From: Salvator merianae
Lineage: Eukaryota; Chordata; Lepidosauria; Squamata; Teiidae
DNA length: 64,000 nucleotides
Reading direction: 5' to 3'
Assembly: GCA_003586115.2 (NCBI GenBank)
Contig: QVOM02000119.1
Span: 46,302,742-46,366,741, forward strand
In this document: piece after piece, positions 23,986 to 37,500 of the stretch
How the letters are laid out: each line of letters opens with the position of its first letter
Numbering within the stretch: position 1 is the first letter of the stretch
The notes under the pieces: generated by a model
What the model saw: only the letters and a program-made list of their open reading frames with translations
What the model was told of the DNA's origin: nothing
Databases searched by the model: none
Position numbers and translations under genes: made by a program

Positions 23986-24061
23986 ACACAGCGGGAATGG
24001 GCCATGTCTAACTCTCCTCCCAGTCTCAGCTGTTGCTTTCCTTGGGAGCAAATGACACGGT

Positions 24062-24178
24062 GGGGGAGTTAGGCACAGGAAAAACTTTTATAGTGTGACG
24101 CCACCCAGCAGTTGTTTGGATAAAGGGAGCAATAGCAGGACACAACCCAGGGTGCTTAGGCTGAGTTCCTTGGAGAAC
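24062..24178 (-). repeat. DIRS left inverted terminal repeat
   Basis: GGGGGAGTTAGGCACAGG...GGTGCTTAGGCTGAG; pairs with 21009-21122 over ~115 bp with scattered mismatches. Shared landmarks: ACTTTTATAGTGTGACG and GATAAAGGGAGCAATAG. Confidence 0.9.
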
Positions 24179-24745
24179 CCATAAGTGTTGTAACTTCACA
24201 CATTCATGTTATACTAATAAACCATACTCAGTAAAAATGATCTGATAATAAATGCAAAAAATTATGGGAGATTAAAATGGCTGTATCCACAAGCAGCACT
24301 GTAATCTCAATTGATTCATTACATGAAGCGTAACAAATGCCCTTTTAAATGCCATAAGAATGCAATGCTTTGAAAATGAATATCCAATGATGGTTCAAAA
24401 GAAAAAAGAAATCTAAACATGATACTCAATTCACCCATGCAAAAACAGAGTAGGGTTTCATTGAGAACATATCCCTTACGTAGTAGAGTATAAATTCTAA
24501 CCTGAAATTTAATGATTAAACATTGTAATTATCCAGTATAAAAGTAATTAAGTTTATTTGATGTTAAATTTTATTTCATACTTATAAATAAATTTTGTGT
24601 TAAGGATAACTACTGCCAATTAGATCAGCAATTATGGGTTTACACAGTAAAATAGAGATCTATGATTTTAAAATTCAAAAGTAAGCTTAAATGGCATTAC
24701 AATTATAACTAAGACAGATACAGAAATGTATACAATAGGCTTACA

Positions 24746-24755
24746 TTTATTTATT
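24746..24755 (-). terminator. Candidate TMPO polyadenylation signals
   Basis: Two overlapping AATAAA hexamers on the minus strand, ~520 nt after the stop, followed by a T/G-rich stretch (TTCTGTATCTGTC). Further AATAAA copies at ~24558 and ~24575 could extend the 3' UTR. Confidence 0.4.
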
Positions 24756-25275
24756 AAAATGTTACAATATTCTACAGAAAAATGCTGTTTCCCATTAAAA
24801 CTACAATACACTAAACTTAGCTGCACAGTTTCAGTAAAATGCATTCAAAATGCATTTCCCTTTATTACCTTAGCACTTCCCACCTCTAGGAACAATAGGC
24901 AATGTAGAGAAATTTTCAGTACATTATCTTTTTAGTATGAAGTAAAAACATTTAACACATCTTCACATTTTACTAGTACTTTTGCCCTTTCGAGCTTCCA
25001 AGCTTGCAAAAACAAATATACAATCTCAAATGAATGTAATGATGTCCACATAAAAAAATAAATCCTACAAGAAATTTGAGAAAGATCTAAAATATTACTT
25101 GCGGCACAATATGATCTCCTAATGCTGAAAAACAAAACAAAATAAAACTGATGTCCACTCTTGTTTATCTCACTTTTCAATTTCTCATAGTACATAGTCT
25201 CTGAACAGATGAAGGATGAAGACATCTCTACAGTTAAACAGGAGATCAAGTTGTATGTGCCGTACAAATACACAC

Positions 25276-25567
25276 TCAAACTTCTGTTTCCTCAGAGTTA
25301 CTAATAAGGAATTTGGAGAATGGATTTCCTGGGTTGATTTCCATGGTCTGATAGACCAAAAACAAGAAGACTGAAATAAGGACAAAGAACAGGATTTTTA
25401 TCCACATAGGAATGGAGCGTTTTTGAATTGTTGGTTTCTGTGGATTGACATCCATGGAGGCAATATATTTGGGGATGTATTTTGAAGAATAGGTTTCCTC
25501 CAGTCGATAGTCACTGTGCTCCATAGGTCGATTGGCAGCTCCTTTAATTGGTCTGCGGCAGCTAGCA
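25276..25567 (-). CDS. TMPO: TMPO coding exon 9 (membrane anchor and stop)
   Basis: 292 nt, [15 protein letters not shown] onward, [20 protein letters not shown] membrane segment and lumenal tail ending EETEV. Stop at 25278-25276. The juxtamembrane NPFSKFL matches human NPFSNFL; the last ~8 residues differ. Confidence 0.96.
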
Positions 25568-28500
25568 CTGTTAATCAAGAATGGAATAATTTAAAAAATA
25601 TTTTATTACACTATTTTTAAAAGGTAGATATATAATACTCTTAGTTTCAGAATGATCCAAAATGGATGTTCATAATGAAGATCTAGACTAACAAAAACAG
25701 ACATTGAAAACATGTTCAATGTAGATAATGAGAATATATTCAACATATTCGAAACAGATACTTCAAATGAAACTAAAACATTATCTCTTATCAATTTTAT
25801 TCTACTGCTTTTGCAGATATTAGCTCTCTGGTTCTCTGTCAACTTTTTTTTACCAGAAGCCACTCAATAATACATAACCTTTCTTTATGAAGAAATAAAT
25901 TCAATTGTAAAAAAAAAAATGTGTTGCACCAAAATTTGAATAATGAGAATCTAGTATAGACCTTCACTGACTTTTACAAGCAGGGCCTATACTGTAGAGC
26001 AAAGCGAAAGATGAAGAAATGGTAGAAAACCCTAAAGAATAATTCATCCCTAATTTTGGCTTGCTGGCTAATTTTAGCTGTGTAAATCAGGCACCATTTT
26101 TCCTTGCATAATGCAGTATTATGGATAGGAAGCAAAATGCTGCTTTATTTGTATAATGAGGAACCACGCTAAGCAAGCAATTACTGGCTATTACAAAGTA
26201 GGAGTTAAAGGAAAAAGTGATTGTGCTGTTTTGCTTTAACATGATGGTTTCTGGAAATGCATTATATAAGTAGCAACTAGATATTCAACAACACTATGTA
26301 ATACAGTAGTTCCCTAGTAGTGTTATTTTTTTTTTAAATAGAATAATCACTTTGAAGTTCTTGAAGTATGAAGCACAGTGCACATCTGAAAAATCGCAAC
26401 TTTTATTTAAATTTTATCATCATTCTGCCTCAATCTTATTGTAACAAATTGTGTTACACACAGCAAATTAGTACGTTTACTATATTGAAGACCATGATGT
26501 AGCAAGTGAACTAAGAACATTATTAGAAAGGTTTTGTGTATAGCTAAGAGTGCATCTGACATACCTATATGGACTATTTTAATTGGCCTACAAGCTTTAT
26601 TAGTGTTAGCAAAAAAAGAAAAAAAATAGTGAGGCATTATGATGAGGATTTAAGTCACCTCCTTAGTGGTCATCAGCTCAATCACTTAATGATCAGGAGA
26701 TGGACAGCAAACTTTTTAAACTGATTTGTATGCGTAGGTCAATTAAAGCTAGTTTCTGTCTCATCAGGCACTGGCATGTAAGCAGGTTTGGCTAAGGGTA
26801 AATATGGCCCAGAGATAAGCAGCCTTTGGAAAGAATCCAGATGTACTTAAAATAATGCTTTTTATCAGTTTCTGAATAACATAGGAAGTCTAGACACTAA
26901 GAGCTTTTCCATACTAGCTTGGTAGACCTGGAATGCTTCATGTGTACTGCAAACAAAAATGTGCAAAAATCAATTTGTGTTCGCATATTTTGCATTTGTG
27001 GCTATTCACATTGAATCAAAAATGCATCCTTTTTATTTCCAGAATGTGATGCAAATCAAACCAGTGACCCCCTTGCAAAAACAAAATATTTGTTTGAATA
27101 TTCGCATTTTCACTGTTTTTCCCTATGAAAAGGGTATTTTCAATGGGTGAAAACATCACAAAATATTGCAAAAATGTATCATTAATGGGTAGAATTTCAG
27201 CTATTTGTCAAGAATGTTTTTGTTTCAAACCATACCAGTAATAATCAATGAAGTGGTATTTAAACATTGGCAAAAGGACTTGACAAGATTTATATGACAA
27301 GGTGAAAAGCAAGGAATACCATTCAAACTGATGCAAAACGAGGGTTGGGTCTTCCGACCTTAAAATTATATTGTGCCGCTTGTTGTTTAGATTGGATTGC
27401 AAAATGGTTTTGGTTAAGAGATAAAAAGATTGCTGTAGTTAGATGATCATGACCTACACTATGGTTGGCATGGTTACCTATGGTATAATAAAGTAAAAGT
27501 CAATGCTGCCTTTAAAAATATTATGTAAGACATACTTTATGCAAAGTTTGGAATAACTATAAAAGATTATAGACAGAAATTCCCATGTGGGTTTCATTCC
27601 ATGAGGGTTTAATTAAAGAATCTGGGAGAAGAGATAAATGGATAAATATGAAGAAGTATTAAGAAACAGTGTAATAAATGATTTTGTTTTAAAAACAAGA
27701 GATCAGTTAAATCAAGAGGGTTTGAAGGTACAATGGTTTATGTATGCACAGTTTTTGGATGTATTTAGAGAAGACAACAGAAGAATGCATTTTGAATTAG
27801 AAAGACAGAAATGGGAAGAAGATCTTGAGAAAGAAGAGAGAGGTACTATAAGTGATATATATAAACTGCTTTTGAAGACAGAACTGAAACAAAAACAAAT
27901 TAAAGAATGTATGATAGTTTGGGCTAGAAATTTTAATTATAATATACAGATGTAACAATGGAAAAAACTTTGGATTAAAGATTTGAAATTTGCTAGATAG
28001 ATAGATAGATAGATGGTATTTAACGCCTTATAAAATTTCAACAATGTATCAAGGCAAGTCAAGTAAGTGTTGGAAATGTGAAAAGCAAGAAGGTACTTTT
28101 TATCGTATGTGGTGGACTTGTCCAAAAGCAAAAAAAAAAAAAAAAAAAAAGGATTCAAATATTTACAGTCATGCAGAAGATTCTAAAGGTTAATATTCCT
28201 TTTAAACTGGAATTTTACTTATTAGGGATAACAGAAAATAAATTTGATGTTAATGTTTCAGTGCAAAATATGGTAACTGCAGCTAGAATTGTGTATGAAC
28301 AGAATTGGAAAAGGGATAAAATACCCACGGTGGATGAATGGTTGGTTAAAATGATGGACCTCGCTGAGATGGACAAATTGACTAATTTACTGAGAAACAA
28401 GATAGTTGATAGGTTTTATAAAAACTGGAAATCCTTTACTGACTTTCTGCAAGAATTAGAGAGTGGACTTGTTATCACTGGATTTGAAGAGTGAAGACAA

Positions 28501-31500
28501 AAGAAGACAATCAGTAGAAGAAAAGAAATCCAGTAGAAGAAGAGAAATCAGGAGGGGCAAGAAATACGAAACTCAGAAGAAACTGCTGAAGGAGGAAGAA
28601 ATCAGCATGAAATATTGTTAGCATATGAATTTTCTTTTGGGATTAAATGTAAGTTGTATGTATTTTAATTTTTAAAAAATCACAAAAATGAATGCGAAAA
28701 CCCATATTTTTGATGTTACAATTTGCCAACGAAGCAAAAATATGGATTTTCACTTCAACAGCGAAAAGAAAGCACAAATTTCATTCCTCCCAGTGGAATG
28801 CTGCGTCTGCATTGGATGAGAGGCAGAAGCAGGCTACAGTGTGACAATGGTGCTGTATCCCCCTCCAACTGGGATCACTTGTATGCAGTGTTCTAGGCTG
28901 GGATATTGGACCAGCTGCTCATATGTGGGCACGAAGTAAGTTGCTTCATGGCACCCAGCCAAAACAGCCCTGGGTGGCAACTACAGAGGCTGGGATGGCC
29001 ATGTGCAATGTAGATGGGCCAGATTATAATTCAGCCAGCACAATGCGCCACGTGGAAATGGTCTAGGGTTAAAGAGAGAGTAGATCATCCTTTCCTGAAC
29101 TGTTAAGTATCAAGTATTAGTATCAAAAAGAGCCCAATAATAATTAAATCACTGCTGAGCTTATAAAAAACAAAGCACCAACATGTGTTCTTTGTCAGCA
29201 TGCATGACTTCTGAAGGTAGCTAAACTGGCTTAGACAGTTGGCTTGGCTTCCAAGGCTGCTTGTCTTCCTTCAAACACAGCACCCAGTGGCACCCACTTA
29301 TAACACTATTCAGCACTGACAATAAACTCTTGCCACAACTTGTTTTTCAAAGCTTAGTGCTGCTTTTATTTTTATAGGGCTTCATTTGACACTGAGCCCT
29401 GTCAATCCAAAACATTTTGGGAAAAGGCTAAACCATCCCCTTAATTTTTTTTTTTTTTTTTTTACCATTTCTTCACATGTCTAATAGACTATTTCAAAAG
29501 GTGCTAATAACAGAACAAATAAAGTATCATTAAACTGGTTAAACAGCTGCTGCAAAGCATGAATATAATAGTATCTAAAATACCTAATTCCTGTGGGCGT
29601 TGATGCTTCATAAGGGAACATTTCCTTAAGAATATCCCTTTCCACTCTTCTTTCTTCTGTAGAAGTCTTCTCCATTGCCTGCAAGATTTGAGATAGAGGA
29701 AGAATTATAATCCTTATGCATTACATAAGAAATCTTACCAAAGAAAGAGCAGGAGACAGATACTGTGCGATTTGAAAAGAATCTGGTACATGAAGTGAAA
29801 TTTAAGAAGATTCTTTTTTGGAACATAGCTGTTGATTAAAGTTTGGTTATCTTCATATTTTGGCCATTTTTTGACTCTTCAGGATTATCCTTCCATTCCT
29901 TCACCATGAAGTGCAGTGTTGTATGGCATAGACTATCCTGGTAAGTAAAAATTTAAAGCACTGCCACTAATTGAATTAATGCAATATGACCAGGATATGT
30001 ATATATTTTATACAAGTTTCCCAGCTTTTTCTCTGTACAAACTTTGTACTACAACATTAAAATTCTATCAGGCCAGGAAAATTTAAAAGCAGCAAACACC
30101 TAATTAGAATTTATTTATTTAAAATATTTATATACTGCTTCCCATTAAAATATAATCTTGAAACAGTTTACATAACAGAGAATAAAAACAGTTAAAAACC
30201 ATAACAGTTCTTTAAAAACATGATTAAAATCAAGGATGGGGAAACAAACATTCATTCTGGAAAGGCCTGGGTAAAAAGATAAGTCTTCAATCAGCACCTA
30301 AAAACGAGAAGTGTAGGTACCCTATGAATATCAGAGGAGAAGCCTATTCCAGAGAGTTAAGAAATTAAGCTTTTAGATACCCGACATCCTGTTTGCCCAA
30401 AACATGCAAAAGCAGCAGCCAGACACACATAGTAACTTGAAGCTAAGAAATAGTTCAGAAGTCAGTCAGTTAGCAAGACACCTCCAAGTGAAAAGCCAGC
30501 AGAATTTCCCAAAGACTACATCCCCTCCCCTTTCTGTTCAACAATCTAATGAATCTAATTCATTTACTTCTGCTGACATCAGTGGTTTCTTTGGTGTTCT
30601 TCTGGACAACTCTGAGAAGTCACTGATTGAGAATATAGGATCTGAATGCTTGACATTTCCAGGCACCCTACTGACAACCTGCTAAAATTCAAATTGTTCA
30701 AACTCAGAGTTAAAAGAAACAGAAATATAAATCTTAATCACGCCAGTCAGCTTTGCATATGAGAAGCCAATCCTAGTAATCTGAGTATAGTGATTTCACA
30801 ATAAAACTAGTGCATCGGAGATAGATCAGTTGGAAGGAGAATAGCTAGTTTATTATTTATAAGTACCACCCACAGCACTTGAGTAAAAAGCCATTTCTGA
30901 CAACAGCTTTCAGAAAATCTAGTTTAATATTGCATCTACTGCTTTTACTAGCTCTTGGACAAATAAGCGACAGTAAGATATCTTTTTTCTTTAAAAGGAA
31001 ACCCCATTTTCCCTCTTAGAAGAAGTAAGATTGATTTAAAGATTTCCAGGAGGAGGAAGATTATAAAATACCACCTCTTGCAAATTCAATATATTTACTA
31101 GGGTCTTGTTGCTTGCAGCCACTACAGTATCAGCTATAGAAGTACTCTTTGATATTACTGCATCATGTACAGGCAACGGTACTGTAGTTTCAACCTGTTT
31201 TTTTAAAAACAAAAACATAAAATAAGTGTACAGTTGTCTCTAGGGCCCTGAGAACGAGGAAAGTAAAACTCTAGATTGCAAATTAGCCTTGAATCACCCT
31301 TTTCCTTGGTGTTCTTCTTGATACTCTTGCAGATTCCCTAGAAACTGCCTGCAGAAGTCCACTTTTTGAAGATCCACTTCTCCAGAATGTCTCAGTAACT
31401 CCATCCTGAGAATAGTTCTATTTAAGCAGCAAACATGTTAGCAAGCATATGTATGCTGTATTAACTTCACCAGATCACCACATTTTTTTAAGATTACATT

Positions 31501-34500
31501 TTTTTCCAATGCTACCTCTAGATTTTATGCTGTTTTACTCCTCAAAGAGCATAAAGCTGACAGCTAAGAAAAAGTCACCAATCTTAGAGAGTAGCTCTAC
31601 TGTTGTCAGGACAGGAATATTTTAAACCACTATTTACTGCAATTGAAAACTTATCCATTTGATTCCCCAGCCCCACCCAAATTTGGATTAATTCTACACA
31701 GAAACTGAACGGTAAAATGCAACACTCACTCTAAATAAAGTCATATAACTATAGAAAACAGCCAATTTAAGTATTTTGTGCCTTTCAAGATGCACTAGCA
31801 TACAAGATGCACCTGTAATTTGGCAAGGAGTTTTTTAAGACAAAAAAAAAAAAAAAAGGACACATACTATTTTAGGAGAATTGAGGTGGGGAGGAAAACT
31901 GGGTCTTATATGGCAGAATATACAAAACAGAAGTAATATACCAGACCAGCTAATATGCCACATAATCAAATGTGAACGTGTCTTATTTTTAAAATACTAT
32001 ACTACTATTTCATTCTAAATCTAAATTTCCAACTGGAAAAATGGAGCATTTTTAGATGTGCTTGTTGCTACTGCAAAATATGATTTGATTGCTTCACTTA
32101 AAACTCTGGAATAAGCCAAATTAGAACTATGGCAAAATCAAAAGCTTGGGAAACATAATGCTTTCTTTTCTTTCTATCTATGTTTTCTAGTCTACGGGAT
32201 TTAAAGCTACACTCCTATCCACTTTTAGCTGGAAAAATGGTTCATTTAACTTAATGATTATAGCTTTTGAACATACATGCACAAGATTCTAGTACTACTG
32301 CCTCAGGATCTTCATTTGGCTTTTTTACTGTTGTTGGCTACCACTGAGTCATGGCCAACTTCTGGTTGACTCCACAGACCTCCATGGACAACTCTATGCA
32401 GTTTTCTTGGCAAAGATACAGAAGTGGTTTGCCATTGCCTATTTCTGGAGAAAGGCTGGGAATTAAACCATGAACCCTCTGCTCTACCACTGAGCTATCT
32501 TCATTTTGCTAGGTATTCTCATAATCAGGAGATAATCAGGAGATAAAACACATAATAAAATCCAGATTACTCTTTCTCAGTCTTCTAAATTCAGTGTCAC
32601 TCCCTGTCTAATAACATTAATATTGCATTCTTAATTCTTTTTAATGATCATGGAAAGCTGTTATGCTTAGTTGTGTAGGAAGAGATGGAAGAAGGATGAG
32701 AGAATACTCTTGCCTATGCAAGCATTAGGGATGTGCAAAACTTCAGTTAGGTGGATTTGAAGTGCCCAAAGAGGGAATGGATTGTAAGGACTTCCATCCC
32801 CCATGTCCTCCCTATAGTTCCCTCCTCTATGGGGGTAAATGAATGTCTAGTCTCCATGTGTTAAAAGTTTAAAGGCAAAGCTCACTAATGCCTTCTCCAT
32901 CCTCCTTTGCATTCTAGTTTCCAGCTGGGCTTGCAACTGGGAGCAGTAGAGCCCAGGAATACATTTCCCTGTGGGCCTCGCAGCTGGGAGGAGAAGGGGC
33001 ACATAGTGCCTTCAGGGACGTTGTTGCATGTGCTGCACTCTCCCCCTTGCAAGGCCAACTGGAAACAGAATGCAGAGGACAAAGAAAGTGTAGCCTTTAA
33101 ACATTAATGCGTCGGGACCTGGCACTCATCCTCCCCGCTTAGACACCCAGATATGGGGGAAAATGTCTTCACAATCCACCTGCTCTTTGGACAACTAAAA
33201 CTGATCAAACTGAAGTTCGGCACATCTCAAGTAAGTGTTTGTTGGTTATCAGTTTAACTAAATCTTTATCAGGTGTTTTTCTAGGAAAGTCTTTGATAGA
33301 CAAACCAGGGAGATTATTACAAATACAAACTTTGGACTTAACAATACAGAAACATGAGCCACAGAAATATTAAAATTTAGATGTCTTGACAGTTTAAATA
33401 AAGGAAATGCACAAGAGTTGTTCACTACTTCAAAACTTGAATCTATATGTACTTTGAAAAATGTCACAGCAATTGGTAGCAGCCAAAATAGGTACATCAT
33501 ACAACTAGAGGAAATCAGTTCTTTTCTCCATCTTCACAGTGATTCTACGGGAGTTGAAATATAGCTATTACAGATAATTTAGGTATTGTTATACAGAAAT
33601 TTACAACATTCATAACTTTTTGAACTAACACATTTATAGAAGATGTCATGATATCCTTAAAGAACAGACTTTTTCTGTTACTAGGGTCCACATAATTTCT
33701 ACCATTCAAAAGATTTATTTTTTTTTAAAAAAATTCTTTGGTGTCATGCCTTGATTTTGAAACTAACGTGTTGTTCATCAAAATTGTTTTAAATATTTGA
33801 TCTTCTAATATTTGATCATAGTCAAATTATTAGATTAAATATGAAATATTAAAGGCACCCTTTGTTAGACTGAAGGATAGTTTTAGTTTCACAGAACTCT
33901 TATTCAGTGCCTGTGAAGACCTCATGCCCAATGAAATTATTAAACTGACCGCAGTTCTATTCATATTTTCTCCAAAGTAAGCCTCAAGAATTCAGTGGAA
34001 TTTGATCTAATGCTATTTATAGAAACGCAGTCTGTTATTATTCCAAATATTAGCAACAGAAAAACCTCATTAATATCCCTGAAATTATTTTCAATTTGAG
34101 AAAATAAATTGAACAATCATACACATCCAATAAAATGTTCTAGAATGCAAGCCTAGAACTATTAATAGCATTTTTTCTGAAAGCAATCACAGTTCATGAG
34201 TTCTGTTAAGAAATCAGACCAGAAAACTCACAATGTATCATATCTGAAACAAGCACCCTTCCTCAATAATGGCACTTAGCTAGCAATATATTAATATTGC
34301 ACTGTGCTCAATACTCACAAGGAACTGAATCAGAATGCTGGGGATACCATTAGAGAAATGTCAGACAGTTTGCTGTTTCCAGACAGTTTGCTGTGAACAT
34401 GAGGTTTCGTAAGGAACACTATCAGACCAATGCCACTTAAGGTTAGAGATTTGGTTCAACAGTGAACAAAATCTCTGGAGGTTTGCAAGAGCCCGTGTAT

Positions 34501-37500
34501 TTTGTTCAGCCTCCTTCCTTCTCCCTGTGCCCACTACCAATTCTGTAGAACATGTGGTGGACTTACCTGCTGAGCAGAGCCACTGCCACAGAGGGCATGG
34601 TCCTCTGAAGATCTGATGGATCTTTTGCCTGGATCTTTTGGCAACTGAAGACTTCAAGTGCTCACTGAAGGTCAAGTGCACAGACATGTGCAGCTCCTGG
34701 GAGATCCTGAACATGACCAATTGTGTTTGACGCCTTCCAGGGAAGAGAGGCACACATATGAGTGTGCTCGATGTTAGTGTAGACTTGTAGTACTTCATTG
34801 TTGGAAGCCCCAGGAAAGCATGTAGCAACCTGAACAGAGCTTCAGAGTACTATGTGGCCAGTGGCAGTGTCCAACCTGGCACTGGTGGTGGGAGCAAGGG
34901 AAGACAGGTAGGAGGCTGCAGGTGTGCACGCAAAGGGCAAATTTAGCACCTCTAGATGCTATTTTTTTACTTTGAAATGTATCCTTCCATTTTGGCAAAT
35001 GGGGGATCAAGTACAACTGTTTCAATCCCCCCCCCCCCAACTTCTAGTAAAGTTTACAACTTTCAATATGCTATGTCATTAAAAATTATTTGCTACCCAG
35101 AAGGCAGCAGCCGTGTGTGGGGAGTGTGTCAGATGCTGAATACTGCTCTGCAACCTTTTTTATTTAAAGTGATCCTTTCTAGTAGTAACAGTGACATTGT
35201 TGTTCAAGTCAGATGAAAGTAAGAGCAAATCATAGTTCAAAGTGCCTTTGCTTGCTCTTAATGATTATACAAGCTAATGTGTGTGTGTTTTCCCCAAGTA
35301 AAACTGTACTGAAGCCTTTGCTCATTACAAATCTATTCTATGCAAGTAAATGTAAAGTGTGTGTATTTGGGAGCGAGTTTCATATGCTCTAACAAACAAA
35401 CAAAAATATAGCTTAGTAGCTATAAAACAGGTTAGTCAGCTTTTTAAAAGCAACATCTTGAATTTTAGATTTATTTTGTAGTAACAAAATGACAAAGTAA
35501 TGGTACCTGGTTGTGTTCAGAAACTCTTCGTTGTTTGACTGTTAAAGAAGCCTTTGTTTTACCCTTCAGTGGTTCTCGCTTTTCAAGCCTGAATTCTATT
35601 TTAGGATCTGTGAATAAACATTATAATAAAATTTGCAGAATTACATGACTGTCCCTGCAACTAAATTTCTTCAAGTATTTATCTATTTTGTTGTTTTGAT
35701 TTATGCCCCAAACCTACCATCTCAGGTAGTTCCCAGTACAATCTTGTGTATATTAAACCACTTTAAAATTGACAGCTGAATACAGTTAATCTTTCCTCAA
35801 AGTGCTAGCCATGGTTCTCATCACATTTTAATCTCACAAAAACCTGTGATGCAAGTTAGGCTAAGATAGTATGTCTGATTCAAGGCCACCTAGTAACCTT
35901 CAGAACTAAGTAGCCATTTGAACACTGGTCCCTGGGCTTTATCTCAAAACCCTAGCCACTAAATAAAAGTGCATTAAAAAACTAAGACACTAATATTTTA
36001 TATTTTAACACTGGTTTGGGGAAATAGTACTGCTTGTTTTTATAGTCCTATTTTCTAGTACTTAAAATAAGCATATATTTATACAATTATGTGTTAAAAT
36101 TTTTAAAGCCATCATAAATATTATAAGCTGTCTCAAATGTACATAAAGAAAACCTCTTAACAAGATTATGCTTTAAGTGTCTGCCATTGAATGAACAAGT
36201 ATAGATGAAAATGAAGGACTTCCTTTAACTATGATTTCTGGCTTCTTTTTCTAAACAGAGCTGCAAAGTTATTCTACTGGGTTAGCTGTCCAAGCTGGGT
36301 ATAGCCAGAAAGAATAGTTAACACGTTATTCAATGAACCACTGATTTAATACATCTTCATTTACTGCATAAGACCCTTCCTTTCCTCTGACGTATGATAA
36401 AAGATAGGAATGGGATGATGGGCAGAAGTGGGTGATCAAACTTGCTGCACCAGCCCCATATTCCAGTCTAAGAGTACTGCTCTATCTTCATAAATGTGAG
36501 AGGGGTAGTGTAACAGTGGTGCTCATCGATCAGTATTCCAAAGCCACCCAGCAACTAAAAGGTTTCCTTTGAAATGAGGCTTTCAGTTGCTGTGAACATA
36601 AGAACATAAAAGGAGCCTTGCTGGACCAGGTCATGGCCCATCTAGTCAAGCATCCTGTTTTATTACGCAATGGCCCATCACCCTCTACAGTCCTGTGGTC
36701 TAAGCTTGTGCGACACTACTAGACTCCCCTTCTTTTTCACCTTATCTTTAACACATGCAAGATAAGGGGGCCGAGGAATCTAATGGAAGCTCACAGATCA
36801 GCCCTTCCATTATAATCTATGGACTGCTAAATGCCTTTAATTCTGAGCAGGGATCTGACAAAATGGATTGAAGGACAAACTGTAGGAGAGGCACAAGACT
36901 GGCAGGTGCTTTAACCAATAGTCCCAACTCCCATCGGCATGTTTACATAATTCACAAGTAGGGAGTTGCATCCAAGAGATGACGGGAACTCACTTCCATC
37001 CTGCAGCCTATTCTGTCACCATTCAGACCCTTCTATGCGGGGAGATGCATAACCTAACATTAGCCAGCCAGTTCATAAAGCTTCCTTATATACATTTGTC
37101 TTTTACTACAGACAATGACAAGTCATCTCTCCCAGTCTCTCCGGGACTCCTGGCTCCAGCAGAGCTGTAGCTGGCCACCTGACCCTTCAGAGTTCCAGAC
37201 AGTCTGTAAGCAGGTGCCTCATACTTGCCAGGACCTTGCAGTAATGGGATGCTACAAGTTATCACAGAAGGTCAAGCACACAGACATATGCGAATCCACT
37301 TCAAGGCTTCAAATCTGTATGTACAAAGTTGATTTGATCACAGTCCATAAGTTTGGCCTTCTGGGAGAATTTGAAGTCTTGCATTGCTGGAAGGTCCAGG
37401 CAACTCTAGTGACTGCGACTGGAAAAGGGTATGAGCAGAGAAGGAGAAAGTCCATGGGTGCAAGGAACATGCCTCAAATCTAAACTTAAACTTGCCAGTT

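Larger units (their letters stand above)
20988..24194 (-). mobile_element. DIRS-type retrotransposon, minus orientation, with both terminal repeats
   Basis: About 3.2 kb flanked by inverted terminal repeats (~115 bp each) with an internal complementary region beside the right end. Minus-strand order: gag-like remnant (23985-23450), RT (23085-22690), RNase H end (~22710-22450), tyrosine recombinase (22345-21395). RT shows MPKKGGEWRDLLDLKFLNKF and VKQCFKMESLTSVRNAIL. The RT-to-RNase H junction is an internal deletion: the YxDD segment is absent between LLKLSASGVEQW and LFATRENHQVPD. Many stops and frameshifts. A fuller DIRS would be ~5-6 kb. Confidence 0.88.

Noticed and set aside
27638..27955. 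105-codon ORF that looks like a lysine/glutamate-rich host protein
   Set aside because: It is L1 ORF2 sequence, shown by the continuing frame pieces on both sides.
30404..30685. 93-codon plus-strand ORF
   Set aside because: Its right half is antisense to TMPO exon 7.
31075..31099. Longer alternative end of TMPO exon 6 (donor GAG|GTGGTA)
   Set aside because: Also in frame, but the upstream donor CTA|GTAAAT gives exactly the 32-residue block of the human protein, and exon 7 resumes with VV as in human.
34361..34828. Minus-strand 155-codon ORF between TMPO exons 4 and 5
   Set aside because: Does not align with any part of LAP2 and has no family features. Includes an 18-bp direct repeat (CAGACAGTTTGCTGT twice). 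Shares GAAGGTCAAG.RCACAGACAT with 37.26 kb, so it is probably interspersed repeat.
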